Counted from the stretch's first letter, positions 16,379-25,359 are shown. The stretch: 64,000 nt of DNA from Candidatus Aalborgicola defluviihabitans (GCA_016705575.1 JADIXX010000008.1:620001-684000), one strand, 5' to 3'. Notes: generated by a model not told the origin, from the sequence alone. A program made the numbers and translations.

Positions 16379-16846
16379 TTACAGCTTCAGGCTCATGACC
16401 ACGGCATCCTCACGCTGGCCGTGGATGGACGGGTAATAGTCCCGGCGGTAACCCACGCGTCGGTAACCATGGGCTTCGTAGACCCGCATGGCCCGTTCAT
16501 TGCCAACGCGCACCTCCAGCCACAGCCACTGCGCTGTGCGACCTCGCGCCCACAGGGTCAGCGCGTCCAGCATGACGCGGGACCAACCCTGGCCTCGGTA
16601 TTCGGGCGCCACGGTGATGTTGAGCAGATGCACTTCCTCAAAGCCCTCCATGGCCACAAAGTAGCCCAAGAGCGCATCGTCTGCCACCAGCATCTGGGCC
16701 TGGTAGCCGGCTTGAAGCGCATCCAGGAAATGGCTACGGTTCCAGGGGTGGGCGTAGGCACGTTGTTCCACCGCCAACACGGCGTCCAGTCGCTCGGCCG
16801 TCAGGCTCTGAAATTGCGCTTGCGCCATGGCCTTGGCACTGGACAT
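16379..16846 (-). CDS. rimI: ribosomal-protein-alanine N-acetyltransferase
   Basis: A GNAT acetyltransferase of 155 residues that acetylates the N-terminal alanine of ribosomal protein bS18. Visible features are AVEQRAYAHPWNRSHFLDAL (the substrate-side region typical of RimI), the acetyl-CoA binding stretch VAPEYRGQGWSRVMLDAL, and VRVGNERAMRVYEAHGYRRV near the end. It starts two bases after the tsaB stop, and tsaB-rimI pairing is widespread, which supports the name over a generic GNAT. Confidence 0.92.
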   Translation of the reverse strand: MSSAKAMAQAQFQSLTAERLDAVLAVEQRAYAHPWNRSHFLDALQAGYQAQMLVADDALLGYFVAMEGFEEVHLLNITVAPEYRGQGWSRVMLDALTLWARGRTAQWLWLEVRVGNERAMRVYEAHGYRRVGYRRDYYPSIHGQREDAVVMSLKL

Positions 16847-16848
16847 GC

Positions 16849-17616
16849 TCAGATCCCGGTTGCGACCAAGCTGGCCACCTTCTCGGCCATGCGTTCGGCC
16901 GTGGTCTTGGCTACCTTGTCGCGGATATAGCTGGGCAGGGCGTCTTTGGCAGCCACGGTCATGCCCGCAGCCATCAGTTGGGGGGCCAGACGCAACATTG
17001 CCATGGCGGTGGGCAGTGCGGGAAAATGCATCGCCGTGGAGGCGGCAGCATCACCAGCAGCCACGCGTTCGCCGTATACAGTAAACACATTGCCGGCCAT
17101 CAGCCAGGGCGCGTTGTCTTTGCCGTTTGCCGCATGTGGACGGGTCAGGTTTTCAGGGCGCACCAGGGCGCTGGCTTGCTGTTCGGTCCATTGGCCATCG
17201 ACGTTCCAGGCATAGGTAGCGGCGTACAACTCGTCCATGCGCGCGTCCAGCAGGGCCGTTACCACAGCCGTGCTTTGGCCATTCAAAGCGGTGAAACGCG
17301 CCTCTTCCGCCAGTGCCAACAGGGAGTCAACCGGCAGCACGGGCACGTTCGCGCCAAAGGCCAAGCCCTGCGCCACCGAGCAAGCGGTCCGCAGACCAGT
17401 AAACGATCCCGGCCCGCAGCCAAAGCAGATGGCATCGAGTTGATCCAACCGCAAACCGGCCTGCAGCAGCAAATCCAGGACAGCCGGAATCAGATCGGTA
17501 GACGCTTTGGCGCCGCCTGTGGCGTTGTGTTGCCAAAGGCGCACCTGGCCCTGCTCCGTGCGCGCAACGGCAACCGACATCACTTCGGTCCCGGTATCAA
17601 ACGCCAGCAGATTCAT
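16849..17616 (-). CDS. tsaB: tRNA threonylcarbamoyladenosine modification protein TsaB
   Basis: TsaB is the scaffold paralogue of TsaD in the t6A37 tRNA modification complex. The ASKHA fold begins MNLLAFDTGTEVMSVAVAR, and DAICFGCGPGSFTGLRTA is the family signature. The ATG at 17616 has GGAAA just upstream and gives the usual N-terminus (255 residues). An in-frame ATG at 17640 would add eight residues; it has a GAGG five bases upstream that comes from the end of repeat copy 2. That longer form would overlap the last codons of the EamA gene. tsaC, acting in the same pathway, is 9 kb away. Confidence 0.94.
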   Translation of the reverse strand: MNLLAFDTGTEVMSVAVARTEQGQVRLWQHNATGGAKASTDLIPAVLDLLLQAGLRLDQLDAICFGCGPGSFTGLRTACSVAQGLAFGANVPVLPVDSLLALAEEARFTALNGQSTAVVTALLDARMDELYAATYAWNVDGQWTEQQASALVRPENLTRPHAANGKDNAPWLMAGNVFTVYGERVAAGDAAASTAMHFPALPTAMAMLRLAPQLMAAGMTVAAKDALPSYIRDKVAKTTAERMAEKVASLVATGI

Positions 17617-17626
17617 GGTTTCCACA

Positions 17627-18673
17627 TCACCTATAGCCATTTCGGCCTCTAGCCCTCGTAGATGCTACGTTAGGCGCTACTGATTTAATAGTAATTTTAG
17701 CCATGCCACGCACCCCAAACACAATGCCACAGGTCACCAAGGCCAGGCCGGCCAGCAGATTCCAGACCAGGGGCTCGCCCAGAAAGATCGCTGCAGAGAT
17801 GGCCGACAGCCCTGGAACCAGGGCCGTAATCATGGTGGAACGCACCGGGCCAAAGTACTGAATCATCTTGGTAAAGGTAATGCCCGACACCACCACCGAG
17901 CCCACGCCCTGGAAGAACATCTGAAACGTCATGTCAGCAAGGGGTGCCACCAGCGCCTGACCCGGAACCAGGTGCAGAAGCAGCAGCACGGTGTAGATGG
18001 GCACATAGACGATAGAAGCCACCGCCGTGACGGCAATGGTGGCGCGCACCGCATCCAGCGCAAAGTGGCGCACCAGCACACTATAGGTGGACCAACACAG
18101 CGAGGCCAACACAAACAGCACATCGCCCCGCCAGACGCCACTACCGTCCAGCGCATGCAAGAGGCTGCTGCCGCCCACCAGCAGGTCGCCTCCCACGATC
18201 AAAACCAGGCCCAGTGCCCGGCTGGTAGAGACGCGATCTCCCAGAATCACGTAAGCCAACAGCGTGGTCCACAAGGGCAGGCTGCCCGGCATCAGCACCG
18301 AGGCGTGGGCCGCTGGCGCAAACACAAAACCGCTGTAGGCCAACATGGCGTACAGCAGGCCGCCAAAAAAACCGGTGATCAGGGTCTGGCGCAAGGGCAG
18401 CGGCGACAGACCAAACAGCGAGCCGGCCCAGGGCTGCGTGCGGCGGTCACGGCGCACCAGCCACCAGCCCCAAGGCAGCAAAATCAGGCCGGCACCAAGC
18501 AGCCGTGCATAGACGATGTCAAACACGTTGAGCACACCGCCGCGTGCCGGATCGGCCGATGCGCGCGCGATAACGATGAACGATGTCCAGATCGTGACCG
18601 TGATGACCGCCGCCAACACGCCCACCGCTTTGGGCGACAAGGCTGCAAACGGGTTCTTGAACGGGGTGGGCAT
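17627..18673 (-). CDS. EamA-family (DMT) transporter
   Basis: A 348-residue inner-membrane carrier of the drug/metabolite transporter superfamily, with ten predicted helices in two EamA repeats; the substrate is unknown. It begins MPTPFKNPFAALSPKAVGVL, and the first helix AAVITVTIWTSFIVIARAS follows. A frame start at 18964 is rejected because it would lie inside dacB and lacks coding character. The last 20 residues (KITIKSVAPNVASTRARG region) are encoded by repeat copy 2, so the native C-terminus was probably replaced or extended. The stop lies within the longer alternative tsaB reading frame. Confidence 0.9.
   Translation of the reverse strand: MPTPFKNPFAALSPKAVGVLAAVITVTIWTSFIVIARASADPARGGVLNVFDIVYARLLGAGLILLPWGWWLVRRDRRTQPWAGSLFGLSPLPLRQTLITGFFGGLLYAMLAYSGFVFAPAAHASVLMPGSLPLWTTLLAYVILGDRVSTSRALGLVLIVGGDLLVGGSSLLHALDGSGVWRGDVLFVLASLCWSTYSVLVRHFALDAVRATIAVTAVASIVYVPIYTVLLLLHLVPGQALVAPLADMTFQMFFQGVGSVVVSGITFTKMIQYFGPVRSTMITALVPGLSAISAAIFLGEPLVWNLLAGLALVTCGIVFGVRGMAKITIKSVAPNVASTRARGRNGYR
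17644..17693 (-). repeat. 50-bp dispersed element, copy 2 (C-terminus of EamA gene)
   Basis: On the minus strand it starts TACTATTAAATCAGTAGCGC and ends TACGAGGGCTAGAGGCC, with the standard 43-base spacing to GGGCT. It encodes residues 327-344 of 348 in the transporter. Its GAGG is positioned like a ribosome binding site before an ATG at 17640 in the tsaB frame. Confidence 0.92.
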
Positions 18674-18731
18674 CGCCAAGATTATCGGGGAAGGCGCGCC
18701 TAAGCTGGCCGTGCGCCGGATAATCCCGCAG

Positions 18732-20201
18732 ATGCTGTTCACCTTGCGATTGCTTCTTGTCTCCCTTCTCGCCGCCTTATTGGGCTGCACGGCCCAGGCC
18801 CAGGGCCTGCCTCCCGAAATTGACGCCGCCCTGGCCCGAGCCAAAGTGCCGCGCGATGCCGTATCGGTTCTGCTGTTGGACGCGCAGGGCCAGAGCGCGC
18901 CGCGCATCAGCCACCGGGTGGACGTGCCCATGAACCCTGCCTCGGTCATGAAACTGGTTACCACCTTTGCCGCGCTGGACCTGCTGGGGCCAGCCTACAC
19001 CTGGAGCACGCCGGTCTATATCGACGGCACGATGCGGGACGGCACGCTGCACGGCAACCTCATCATCCAGGGCCAGGGCGACCCGAAGCTGGTGCTGGAG
19101 CGCTTGTGGCTGCTGCTGCGCCGGGTGCAGGGCCTGGGCATCCAGACTATTTCCGGTGACATCGTGCTGGACCGCAGCGCCTTTGACATACCGCCACTCG
19201 ACCCGGCCAGCTTTGACGGCGAGCCGCTGCGCCCCTACAACGCCGCGCCCGACGCGCTGCTAATCAACTTCAAATCGGTGGTGATGACCCTGGCGCCCGA
19301 ACCCGGCAATACCGTGGCCCGCGTGCAATACGACCCGCCCCTGGCCGGGGTACAGATGCAGGCCACAGTGCCGTTGCTGGCGGGTGACTGCGGCGACTAC
19401 CGCGCCCAGCTAAAGGCTGATTTCAGCGATCCCAACCGCATCCGCTTTGCGGGCGGTTACCCCGCAAGCTGTGGCGAAAAAGTCTGGGCTGTGGCCTATG
19501 CCGACCCTGGCAGTTACGCCGCACGCGCAGTGCAGGGCCTGTGGCAAAGCATGGGCGGCAAGCTGCAAGGCAGCGTGCGCTTGGGTGTGATTCCCAAAGC
19601 CGTCGGTGGCGCTGCACCCAAACCCTCGTTCGAGCTGCGCTCTGCCCCCTTGGCTGAAATCATCCGTGACATCAACAAGTTCAGCAACAACGTGATGGCG
19701 CAGCAGGTGTACCTCACTTTGGGCCGCGCACTACCCACTGCCACCACCGCAAGCACCAGCGGGGCGATCACCACGCCAGCGCTACCCGGCAACTATGCCG
19801 CGTCGCAGACCGTGGTACTGCATTGGTGGAAAGATCGCATCAGCCCTACCGACTTGCCCATAATGGACAACGGCTCAGGTCTGTCACGCAGCGAACGCAT
19901 CAGCGCCCAGGCCCTGGGCCGACTACTGCAAACCGCCTATGCCTCACCCACCATGCCGGAGTTAATGGCGTCTCTGCCCATCACCGGCGTGGACGGCACG
20001 CTGCGCCGCGTCAAGACCCAAGCTGCGGGCTCGGCCCACCTGAAAACCGGGAGCTTGACCGACGTGGTAGCAGTGGCCGGCTATGTGCACGGGACTGGCG
20101 GCAGGCGCTGGATACTGGTGGCCCTGGTTAACCATGCAAATGCCCGCGCCGCCCGCCCAGCCATTGACGCCCTTGTCGAATGGGCAGCCAAACTGCGCTG
20201 A
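18732..20201 (+). CDS. dacB: D-alanyl-D-alanine carboxypeptidase/endopeptidase (PBP4)
   Basis: A periplasmic low-molecular-mass penicillin-binding protein that trims peptidoglycan stem peptides and cross-links. The three active-site motifs are present: SVMK in NPASVMKLVTTFAALDLLG, SNN in INKFSNNVMAQQ, and KTG in HLKTGSLTDVV. A signal peptide (LLLVSLLAALLGCTAQAQG) precedes a mature part of about 465 residues. A Cys in the signal could be lipid-modified, but the AQAQ cleavage is more likely. ATG 18732 is chosen to place this signal first; the longer frame to 18516 overlaps the divergent EamA gene. Confidence 0.94.
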   Translation: MLFTLRLLLVSLLAALLGCTAQAQGLPPEIDAALARAKVPRDAVSVLLLDAQGQSAPRISHRVDVPMNPASVMKLVTTFAALDLLGPAYTWSTPVYIDGTMRDGTLHGNLIIQGQGDPKLVLERLWLLLRRVQGLGIQTISGDIVLDRSAFDIPPLDPASFDGEPLRPYNAAPDALLINFKSVVMTLAPEPGNTVARVQYDPPLAGVQMQATVPLLAGDCGDYRAQLKADFSDPNRIRFAGGYPASCGEKVWAVAYADPGSYAARAVQGLWQSMGGKLQGSVRLGVIPKAVGGAAPKPSFELRSAPLAEIIRDINKFSNNVMAQQVYLTLGRALPTATTASTSGAITTPALPGNYAASQTVVLHWWKDRISPTDLPIMDNGSGLSRSERISAQALGRLLQTAYASPTMPELMASLPITGVDGTLRRVKTQAAGSAHLKTGSLTDVVAVAGYVHGTGGRRWILVALVNHANARAARPAIDALVEWAAKLR

Positions 20202-20314
20202 ATACCCCCATCTGTATTTATCTTTACACAATTAAGCTGAGCCCTCCAATCCCCGTCAGTATTTACCCCATGGTCCGTGAGACTCAACCCTTTTATCATT
20301 AACAGTCCGAAAAC

Positions 20315-20326
20315 GAACGGTCGTTC
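20315..20326. promoter_or_regulatory. TetR-like operator upstream of the esterase gene
   Basis: GAACG-GT-CGTTC is a perfect five-base inverted repeat 19 bases before the esterase start codon. Short palindromes of this form are typical TetR-family operators. No tetR gene is in the window, so any regulator would be elsewhere. Confidence 0.4.
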
Positions 20327-20344
20327 TATTTAATGGAGAGAGCA

Positions 20345-21520
20345 ATGAAACAATGGAAATGGGCAGCGGTTGCTGCGAGCTGCGCGGTATTTTTAGCGGG
20401 ATGCGGCGGAGCCAGCGACGGCTCTGACATCACGCCCAAGACCATTGCGCCTTCGGTCAAAGTCTTTGGTGACAGCATCATGGACAGCGGCACGTTTGGC
20501 TACAAGTTCACCATCCAGAGCGCCGACCCTGCAAAGCCCTTCCTGATCTTCCCGGAATTGGTAGCCGCCAACTTTGGCGTGAGCAACCTGTGCTCTTTCT
20601 TCCGTTTTAACGGAACGACCTTCATACCCAACACTGCCTGCACCAGCTTTGCAGTGGGCGGTGGCCGCGTTAACAACCTGACCAATGCATCGGCTCCCAG
20701 CAACAGCGTTCCGTTCTCTATCACTTACCAAATGGCAGTGGGCTCGGCCACACTGGCGCCCAGCGATTTGGTCATCATTGACGGTGGCGGCAACGATCTG
20801 GCGGACCTGACCGGTGCCTACCTGGGCGCCACCACACCCACTGGTGTTGGCACCTATATCGGCCTGCTAAACACCCTGCTGCCTCCAGCCACCGTATCGG
20901 CCATCATCGGCGCAACTCCCACTCCCACCAGCTTGGGTACTGCCGCTGGCGCTTATGCACAAGCCGTGGGCCAGACACTGGCGGCCTCCATCAAGGCCAA
21001 TATCGTCGCCAAGGGTGTGAGCAAGGTTGTTGTCGTCAATTCGCCCGACATCACTGTTACACCACGCTTCATGGCTGTTCTCTCCGCAGTAGCCGCTGCT
21101 GGCGGTAGCGCCCAGCGCGATGCCGTGCAGGGCGCCGTGCGCGCCTGGACCGCTGCCTTCAATGGTGCTTTGGCCCAGGGTCTGGCCGGCACCAATGTGC
21201 AGTTATTTGACCTGAACACTGAAGGCGGCAAAATCAGCGCCAACCCGGCCCAGTTTGCCCTGACCAACATCACCACCCCGGCTTGCCCCAAGGTTGCTGG
21301 CGGTCTGGACACTACCACCGGTCAAGCCAGCCTGAGCTACCCTGCCACCGTGGCAGCTTGCAATTCGGCCAGCATGTCGGCCAATATCCCTGTGGGTGAG
21401 ACCGCCGCCGACTGGTGGACACGTTATGCCTATTCAGACAACTTCCACCCTACGCCAGCACTGCACAAGTTGATCGGCCAATCCATCAACCTGCAACTCG
21501 CAAGAGCGGGCTGGTTGTAA
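20345..21520 (+). CDS. SGNH/GDSL-type esterase lipoprotein
   Basis: A 391-residue exported hydrolase of the SGNH/GDSL family. The lipoprotein signal MKQWKWAAVAASCAVFLAGC gives a lipid-modified Cys at 20. Block I is KVFGDSIMDSGTFG (nucleophile Ser in GDS), a GGGNDLADL stretch gives the Gly/Asn oxyanion residues, and SDNFHPTPALHKLIG carries the Asp-x-x-His pair. It probably hydrolyses lipids or polyesters at the cell surface; the substrate is unknown. ATG 20345 is preferred over 20333 because GGAGAG lies five bases upstream of it. It is followed by an OmpW-like gene 19 bases downstream. Confidence 0.87.
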   Translation: MKQWKWAAVAASCAVFLAGCGGASDGSDITPKTIAPSVKVFGDSIMDSGTFGYKFTIQSADPAKPFLIFPELVAANFGVSNLCSFFRFNGTTFIPNTACTSFAVGGGRVNNLTNASAPSNSVPFSITYQMAVGSATLAPSDLVIIDGGGNDLADLTGAYLGATTPTGVGTYIGLLNTLLPPATVSAIIGATPTPTSLGTAAGAYAQAVGQTLAASIKANIVAKGVSKVVVVNSPDITVTPRFMAVLSAVAAAGGSAQRDAVQGAVRAWTAAFNGALAQGLAGTNVQLFDLNTEGGKISANPAQFALTNITTPACPKVAGGLDTTTGQASLSYPATVAACNSASMSANIPVGETAADWWTRYAYSDNFHPTPALHKLIGQSINLQLARAGWL

Positions 21521-21539
21521 TTCACGGAGTCCACACATC

Positions 21540-22214
21540 ATGAAAAACACACACATGAAATTCCTCCTGATCCCCGCCCTGCTGGCCTGCACGTTCGCTG
21601 CCCAGGCGCAATCCGCTGGCACAATGCTGATCCGCGTGGGTGCCACCAACATTACCCCCAATGTCACCAGTGACGACCTGACAGCCCCCAGCCTGGTCGG
21701 CACCAAGTCCAGCATTGGTAGCTCATCGCGTCTTTCAGGCGGCATCACCTACATGGTCGATGACCACTTTGCCATTGATCTGCCCCTGGCCATACCGTTC
21801 CAGCATGACATTTCGGGTGACGGTGCCATCCGGGGCGCGGGCAAGATTGGTGACGTGAAGGCGCTGCCGGCTACCTTGTTTGCACAGTGGCGCTTCCTGG
21901 ATGCCAACGCGACAGTGCGCCCTTACGTGGGCGCCGGCATCACCTATGCCGCGTTCTATGGTGCGAGGTCCACCTCCACACTGACCGCCCTCACCGGTGG
22001 TACACCAGCCAACCCGACCACGCTGTCGGTGGACTCCAAGTGGGCCGCATCGTTCCAGTTGGGCGCTACATTCCAGATGAGCGGCGGCTGGTTCATTGAT
22101 GCGAACTACGTCTACACGCCCCTGCGCACCCGCACCACGCTGTCAACCGGCCAGACACTGGATGCCACGCTGAACCCCAGCGCAGTTAGCTTGGCCGTGG
22201 GCATGAAGTTCTGA
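21540..22214 (+). CDS. OmpW-family outer-membrane protein
   Basis: A 224-residue outer-membrane beta-barrel of the OmpW/AlkL type, which forms a small channel for hydrophobic compounds. A signal peptide (KFLLIPALLACTFAAQAQSAG) leads to a barrel with alternating strands; conserved stretches include LIRVGATNITPN, FAIDLPLAIPFQHDI and RPYVGAGITYAAF. The C-terminus ends in Phe, as barrel assembly requires. GGAG lies in front of the ATG. It is probably co-transcribed with the preceding esterase lipoprotein and closed by the hairpin at 22235. The pairing suggests uptake of the products or substrates of that enzyme (inference). Confidence 0.88.
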   Translation: MKNTHMKFLLIPALLACTFAAQAQSAGTMLIRVGATNITPNVTSDDLTAPSLVGTKSSIGSSSRLSGGITYMVDDHFAIDLPLAIPFQHDISGDGAIRGAGKIGDVKALPATLFAQWRFLDANATVRPYVGAGITYAAFYGARSTSTLTALTGGTPANPTTLSVDSKWAASFQLGATFQMSGGWFIDANYVYTPLRTRTTLSTGQTLDATLNPSAVSLAVGMKF

Positions 22215-22234
22215 CCCTCATCGGGTCCACATCC

Positions 22235-22262
22235 AAAAAGCAGCCTTCGGGCTGCTTTTTTT
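22235..22262 (+). terminator. terminator between the OmpW gene and a sensor kinase
   Basis: AAAAAGCAGCC-TTCG-GGCTGCTTTTT forms an eleven-base stem with a TTCG tetraloop, followed by more T. The A run on the other side makes it work in both directions, so it can also end the convergent kinase transcript. Confidence 0.92.
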
Positions 22263-22279
22263 ATGGCGCTACTCCTCCC

Positions 22280-24121
22280 TTACGCGTCATCTGCACAAGT
22301 CAATGCCAACACAACGCATGTCCCATCCGTCCCCGAGCGAATACTCATAACGGCACCCAGTGCCTTGGCGCGCGCAAGCATGCTTGCCATGCCCTTGCCT
22401 GCAGAGGAATTTGATGAATCAGGGGGGATCCCTGTCCCGTTATCGCAGATTTCAATGGTGATGTTTGAAATAGGCTGTTGAACATGAGGGTGGGCTGATA
22501 GGGTCACACAATTGGCCCCCGAGTGAGTGACGATGTTGGTAAATACCTCAAGGAGAATCATTTGAAGATCGTACGACTGCCGCACACCCCAGTGCTGCAT
22601 AGTAGGCAGGGGGTCAACATTCCACTTCAAGCTGATACCCGCCGCTTGCAAACGCGGTGACAGCCGATAGCGTATCGCGCCAAGCAATGATGGTATGTCG
22701 CCTTCGACATCCTGCATGGCGTCGACTGTTATTTTGAGCTGGTCCACTGCCATTCGCAGTTGGGCCGTGATCTCGGCCTTGGACGCAGAAACCTGCTGTG
22801 CCATACGCAAAGCCCCAACCAAATGGCTGCCCAGCCCGTCATGCAAGTCCCGCATCAGCCTCTGCCGCTCAAGCAATGCACCTTGTTCCATGTCGCGGAC
22901 TCTTTCGCGTTCGAATGCTGCTGTCAGTTCTACATCGCGGGCAGCGAGTTGATCAGCCAATGATGCATTCATCGCCGACAAAGCGTTCGTTGCCCTGCGC
23001 ATCCGCTCAGCAATAATCCAAGCGAATCCTATGCCGAAGCCTGTCCAGGCATAGCGGACCCAAGCGATATCCGTGTAGATGGATGGTGACATCCATCTCA
23101 CAGTGACATCCCGAATTGCACAAATCAACATAATCGCTACGGCACCCGCAAGTATTTTCCGCTCGAGGTTTGAGTTTCGCGATAGTGTTGAAAAGACCAC
23201 CCAAGCCATGGCCAAGACGTCAATGGCAAGCAGGCCCATCCAAAGAAAACCCAACGTGCGACCACCATAGATTCCAACAGCAGCAACAGCAGGTATTGCA
23301 CCAATAATCAGGAAATTGGTCAGTTTGCTCACCCACCCTTTGTCCTGATCAATAACGATCAAAGCAAACTTGCACTGCAACGGCACACTCAGCACAAAGG
23401 CGGCCTGGATGACGTGGCCCCAGAGTGGCCACGGAAGCGGGGCAGGACTAAGCAAGTGCCGAGCCGTCAGAAAGGACCACAAAAGTTCAGCCAGGGCGTA
23501 GTAAAGGTAGGAAATGTCACGTTGGCGAACCCACCACAGCAGTCCCAGCATGCCGAGCATTACCCCAACCACAATCAGCATCAACCTCAAATTGATTTGT
23601 TCAAACTCGTCCCTCGCAAATAGTTTGTGAACCTCTTCGGGTGAGCCCGTGGTGATCGTGGAAAGGCCACCAAAGCGGCCGCCTTTCGCGGCGATGATCA
23701 CCTCCAATGTGGTTTGCGGCGTCAGCCAATCTGTTGGAACGCTGAAATAGCGCGGTCGGGTTGCTGCATCGTCATAAGGCCCCGGAGGGTTGGATCCATA
23801 GCGCGCCAGCTCATGTTGGTTGATGTTGACTACAAACGAGTTTCCAACACGTGGTATGTAAATGGCCAGGGGTTCCGATATGTTGCTAACCGGAATCTGC
23901 ATCACAAACCTGGCTTGTCCGTCTACCGCGCCAATGCTTCGGTCCCAGTTGAAGGATAAGTGAATAGGTTCGGTTTGACGCGTTGTGCCTGCGACTGTAA
24001 TAGCCACCTCGGCCTCATCAATAACAGCGGGTGCCGCCCCTGATATTGATGGAACACTTGCAAGTGCAATAGCCAGGAGCAAGGCTGCACAGTTCATCAA
24101 CCTGATCGCAATGGAGAGCAT
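22280..24121 (-). CDS. 7TM sensor histidine kinase (HisKA_3 type)
   Basis: A membrane sensor kinase of 613 residues. After a signal peptide (LMNCAALLLAIALASVPSISG) there is a periplasmic domain to about residue 175, then seven membrane segments over about 175-375, like the 7TMR-DISM receptors. A coiled coil at about 380-420 follows. The phosphoacceptor motif ERQRLMRDLHDGLGSHLVGA (His near 427) is of the NarX/DesK type. The ATPase domain has LQMILLEVFTNIVTHSGA and CDNGTGIPPD. Kinases of this kind normally pair with NarL-type regulators, but none is adjacent. The ATG at 24121 is chosen; 24157 is possible. Confidence 0.88.
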   Translation of the reverse strand: MLSIAIRLMNCAALLLAIALASVPSISGAAPAVIDEAEVAITVAGTTRQTEPIHLSFNWDRSIGAVDGQARFVMQIPVSNISEPLAIYIPRVGNSFVVNINQHELARYGSNPPGPYDDAATRPRYFSVPTDWLTPQTTLEVIIAAKGGRFGGLSTITTGSPEEVHKLFARDEFEQINLRLMLIVVGVMLGMLGLLWWVRQRDISYLYYALAELLWSFLTARHLLSPAPLPWPLWGHVIQAAFVLSVPLQCKFALIVIDQDKGWVSKLTNFLIIGAIPAVAAVGIYGGRTLGFLWMGLLAIDVLAMAWVVFSTLSRNSNLERKILAGAVAIMLICAIRDVTVRWMSPSIYTDIAWVRYAWTGFGIGFAWIIAERMRRATNALSAMNASLADQLAARDVELTAAFERERVRDMEQGALLERQRLMRDLHDGLGSHLVGALRMAQQVSASKAEITAQLRMAVDQLKITVDAMQDVEGDIPSLLGAIRYRLSPRLQAAGISLKWNVDPLPTMQHWGVRQSYDLQMILLEVFTNIVTHSGANCVTLSAHPHVQQPISNITIEICDNGTGIPPDSSNSSAGKGMASMLARAKALGAVMSIRSGTDGTCVVLALTCADDA

Positions 24122-24150
24122 CACGTCGACTTTAGCAGTGCTATTGGCAT

Positions 24151-24165
24151 AGGCCAAATTGGCCT
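24151..24165. promoter_or_regulatory. palindrome upstream of the 7TM sensor kinase
   Basis: AGGCCAA-A-TTGGCCT is a perfect seven-base inverted repeat 30 bases before the kinase start, in the 127-base divergent spacer to gspA. A second, looser pair, GGCAGT/ACTGCC, is at 24191-24196 and 24213-24218. These are possible operator sites. Confidence 0.35.
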
Positions 24166-24248
24166 TGGGTCAGTGTCATTCCAAATGGGTGGCAGTTGGG
24201 CAATCTATGATGACTGCCCCCTTTGCCGATTGGTATGCTTGAGGAACT

Positions 24249-25355
24249 ATGTATTCGCAACACTTCGGGCTGACGCAGGACCCGTTCTCCATTGCCCCTG
24301 ACCCACGCTACCTCTTTATGAGCGAGCGTCACCGGGAGGCCCTGGCGCACCTGCTGTACGGCGTGGCTGGGCCCGACCGGGCCAACAGTGGCATAGGCGG
24401 CGGTACGGGCGGGGGCTTTGTGCTGCTCACGGGTGACATTGGCACCGGCAAGACCACCATCTGCCGCTGCTTCCTTGAGCAAATCCCGCAAGGCTGCCAT
24501 GTGGCTTACATCTTCAACCCCAAGCTCACCGTCACCGAACTGCTGCAGTCCATCTGCGAAGAGTTCCACATCCCGCTGGCGCCCACACCCGGCAACCCGC
24601 CCACGGTCAAGGCCTATATTGACGCACTCAACGCCTTTTTGCTGCACAGCCATGCCAATGGCCAAAGCTGCGTGCTCATCATTGACGAGGCACAAAACCT
24701 GGCACCCGACGTGCTGGAGCAGTTACGCCTCTTGACCAACCTGGAAACCAGCGAACGTAAGTTACTGCAGATCGTGCTGATAGGCCAGCCCGAACTGCGC
24801 ACCATGCTGGAGCGCCCCGAACTGGAACAACTGGCCCAGCGGGTGATTGCGCGCTTCCACCTGGATGCACTGAGCCAGACCGAGACCGCAGATTACATCG
24901 CGCACCGCATGGCCGTGGCCGGCCACCACGGCGCCCTGCCCTTTGATGCGGCTGCGCTTCAACGCATCCACCAACTGGCGCGCGGTGTGCCACGGCGCAT
25001 CAACCTGTTGTGCGGGCGTGCGCTGCTGGGTGCCTGGGCCAACGGATTGCACGAGGTTAGTCGAACGGTGGTGGACCAAGCGGCGACCGAAGTCTTTGGA
25101 GACGCTCACTCTAAAAAATGGAGCCTGCACCTGTCCCGTACAGGCCTGACTTGGGGCGGTGTCTGCCTGGTGTTGATGGTCGCTGTCCTGGGCATTGCAC
25201 TGTGGCCGCCCGGTCAACACGCGGCCACCATTGCGCCCATCCAGCCGGCCATCGGCGAGCTCAGATCTGAACAACAACTGGCCCCTTCCACACTGAAAAT
25301 GATCGAACGCACCTCCCGCGAGACTGCACCGCGCCGAGCGGCCAGCGTACCCTGA
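24249..25355 (+). CDS. gspA: ExeA/GspA-type AAA ATPase
   Basis: An ATPase of the ExeA/GspA family, which with GspB helps assemble the type II secretin through peptidoglycan. The N-terminus MYSQHFGLTQDPFSIAPDPR is diagnostic. Walker A is GDIGTGKTT, Walker B VLIIDEAQNL, and PRRINLLCGRALLGAW is the arginine-finger/sensor region. A membrane segment (GVCLVLMVAVLGIALW) is near residue 305. At 368 residues it lacks the C-terminal peptidoglycan-binding domain of Aeromonas ExeA. A good GAGG site precedes the ATG. It is followed four bases later by gspB. No other gsp genes are in the window. Confidence 0.9.
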   Translation: MYSQHFGLTQDPFSIAPDPRYLFMSERHREALAHLLYGVAGPDRANSGIGGGTGGGFVLLTGDIGTGKTTICRCFLEQIPQGCHVAYIFNPKLTVTELLQSICEEFHIPLAPTPGNPPTVKAYIDALNAFLLHSHANGQSCVLIIDEAQNLAPDVLEQLRLLTNLETSERKLLQIVLIGQPELRTMLERPELEQLAQRVIARFHLDALSQTETADYIAHRMAVAGHHGALPFDAAALQRIHQLARGVPRRINLLCGRALLGAWANGLHEVSRTVVDQAATEVFGDAHSKKWSLHLSRTGLTWGGVCLVLMVAVLGIALWPPGQHAATIAPIQPAIGELRSEQQLAPSTLKMIERTSRETAPRRAASVP

Positions 25356-25359
25356 ACCC

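Noticed and set aside
20240..20275. AGCCCTCC after dacB as a partial element copy
   Set aside because: It has GAGGGCT on the minus strand but nothing like the left end at the 43-base spacing.
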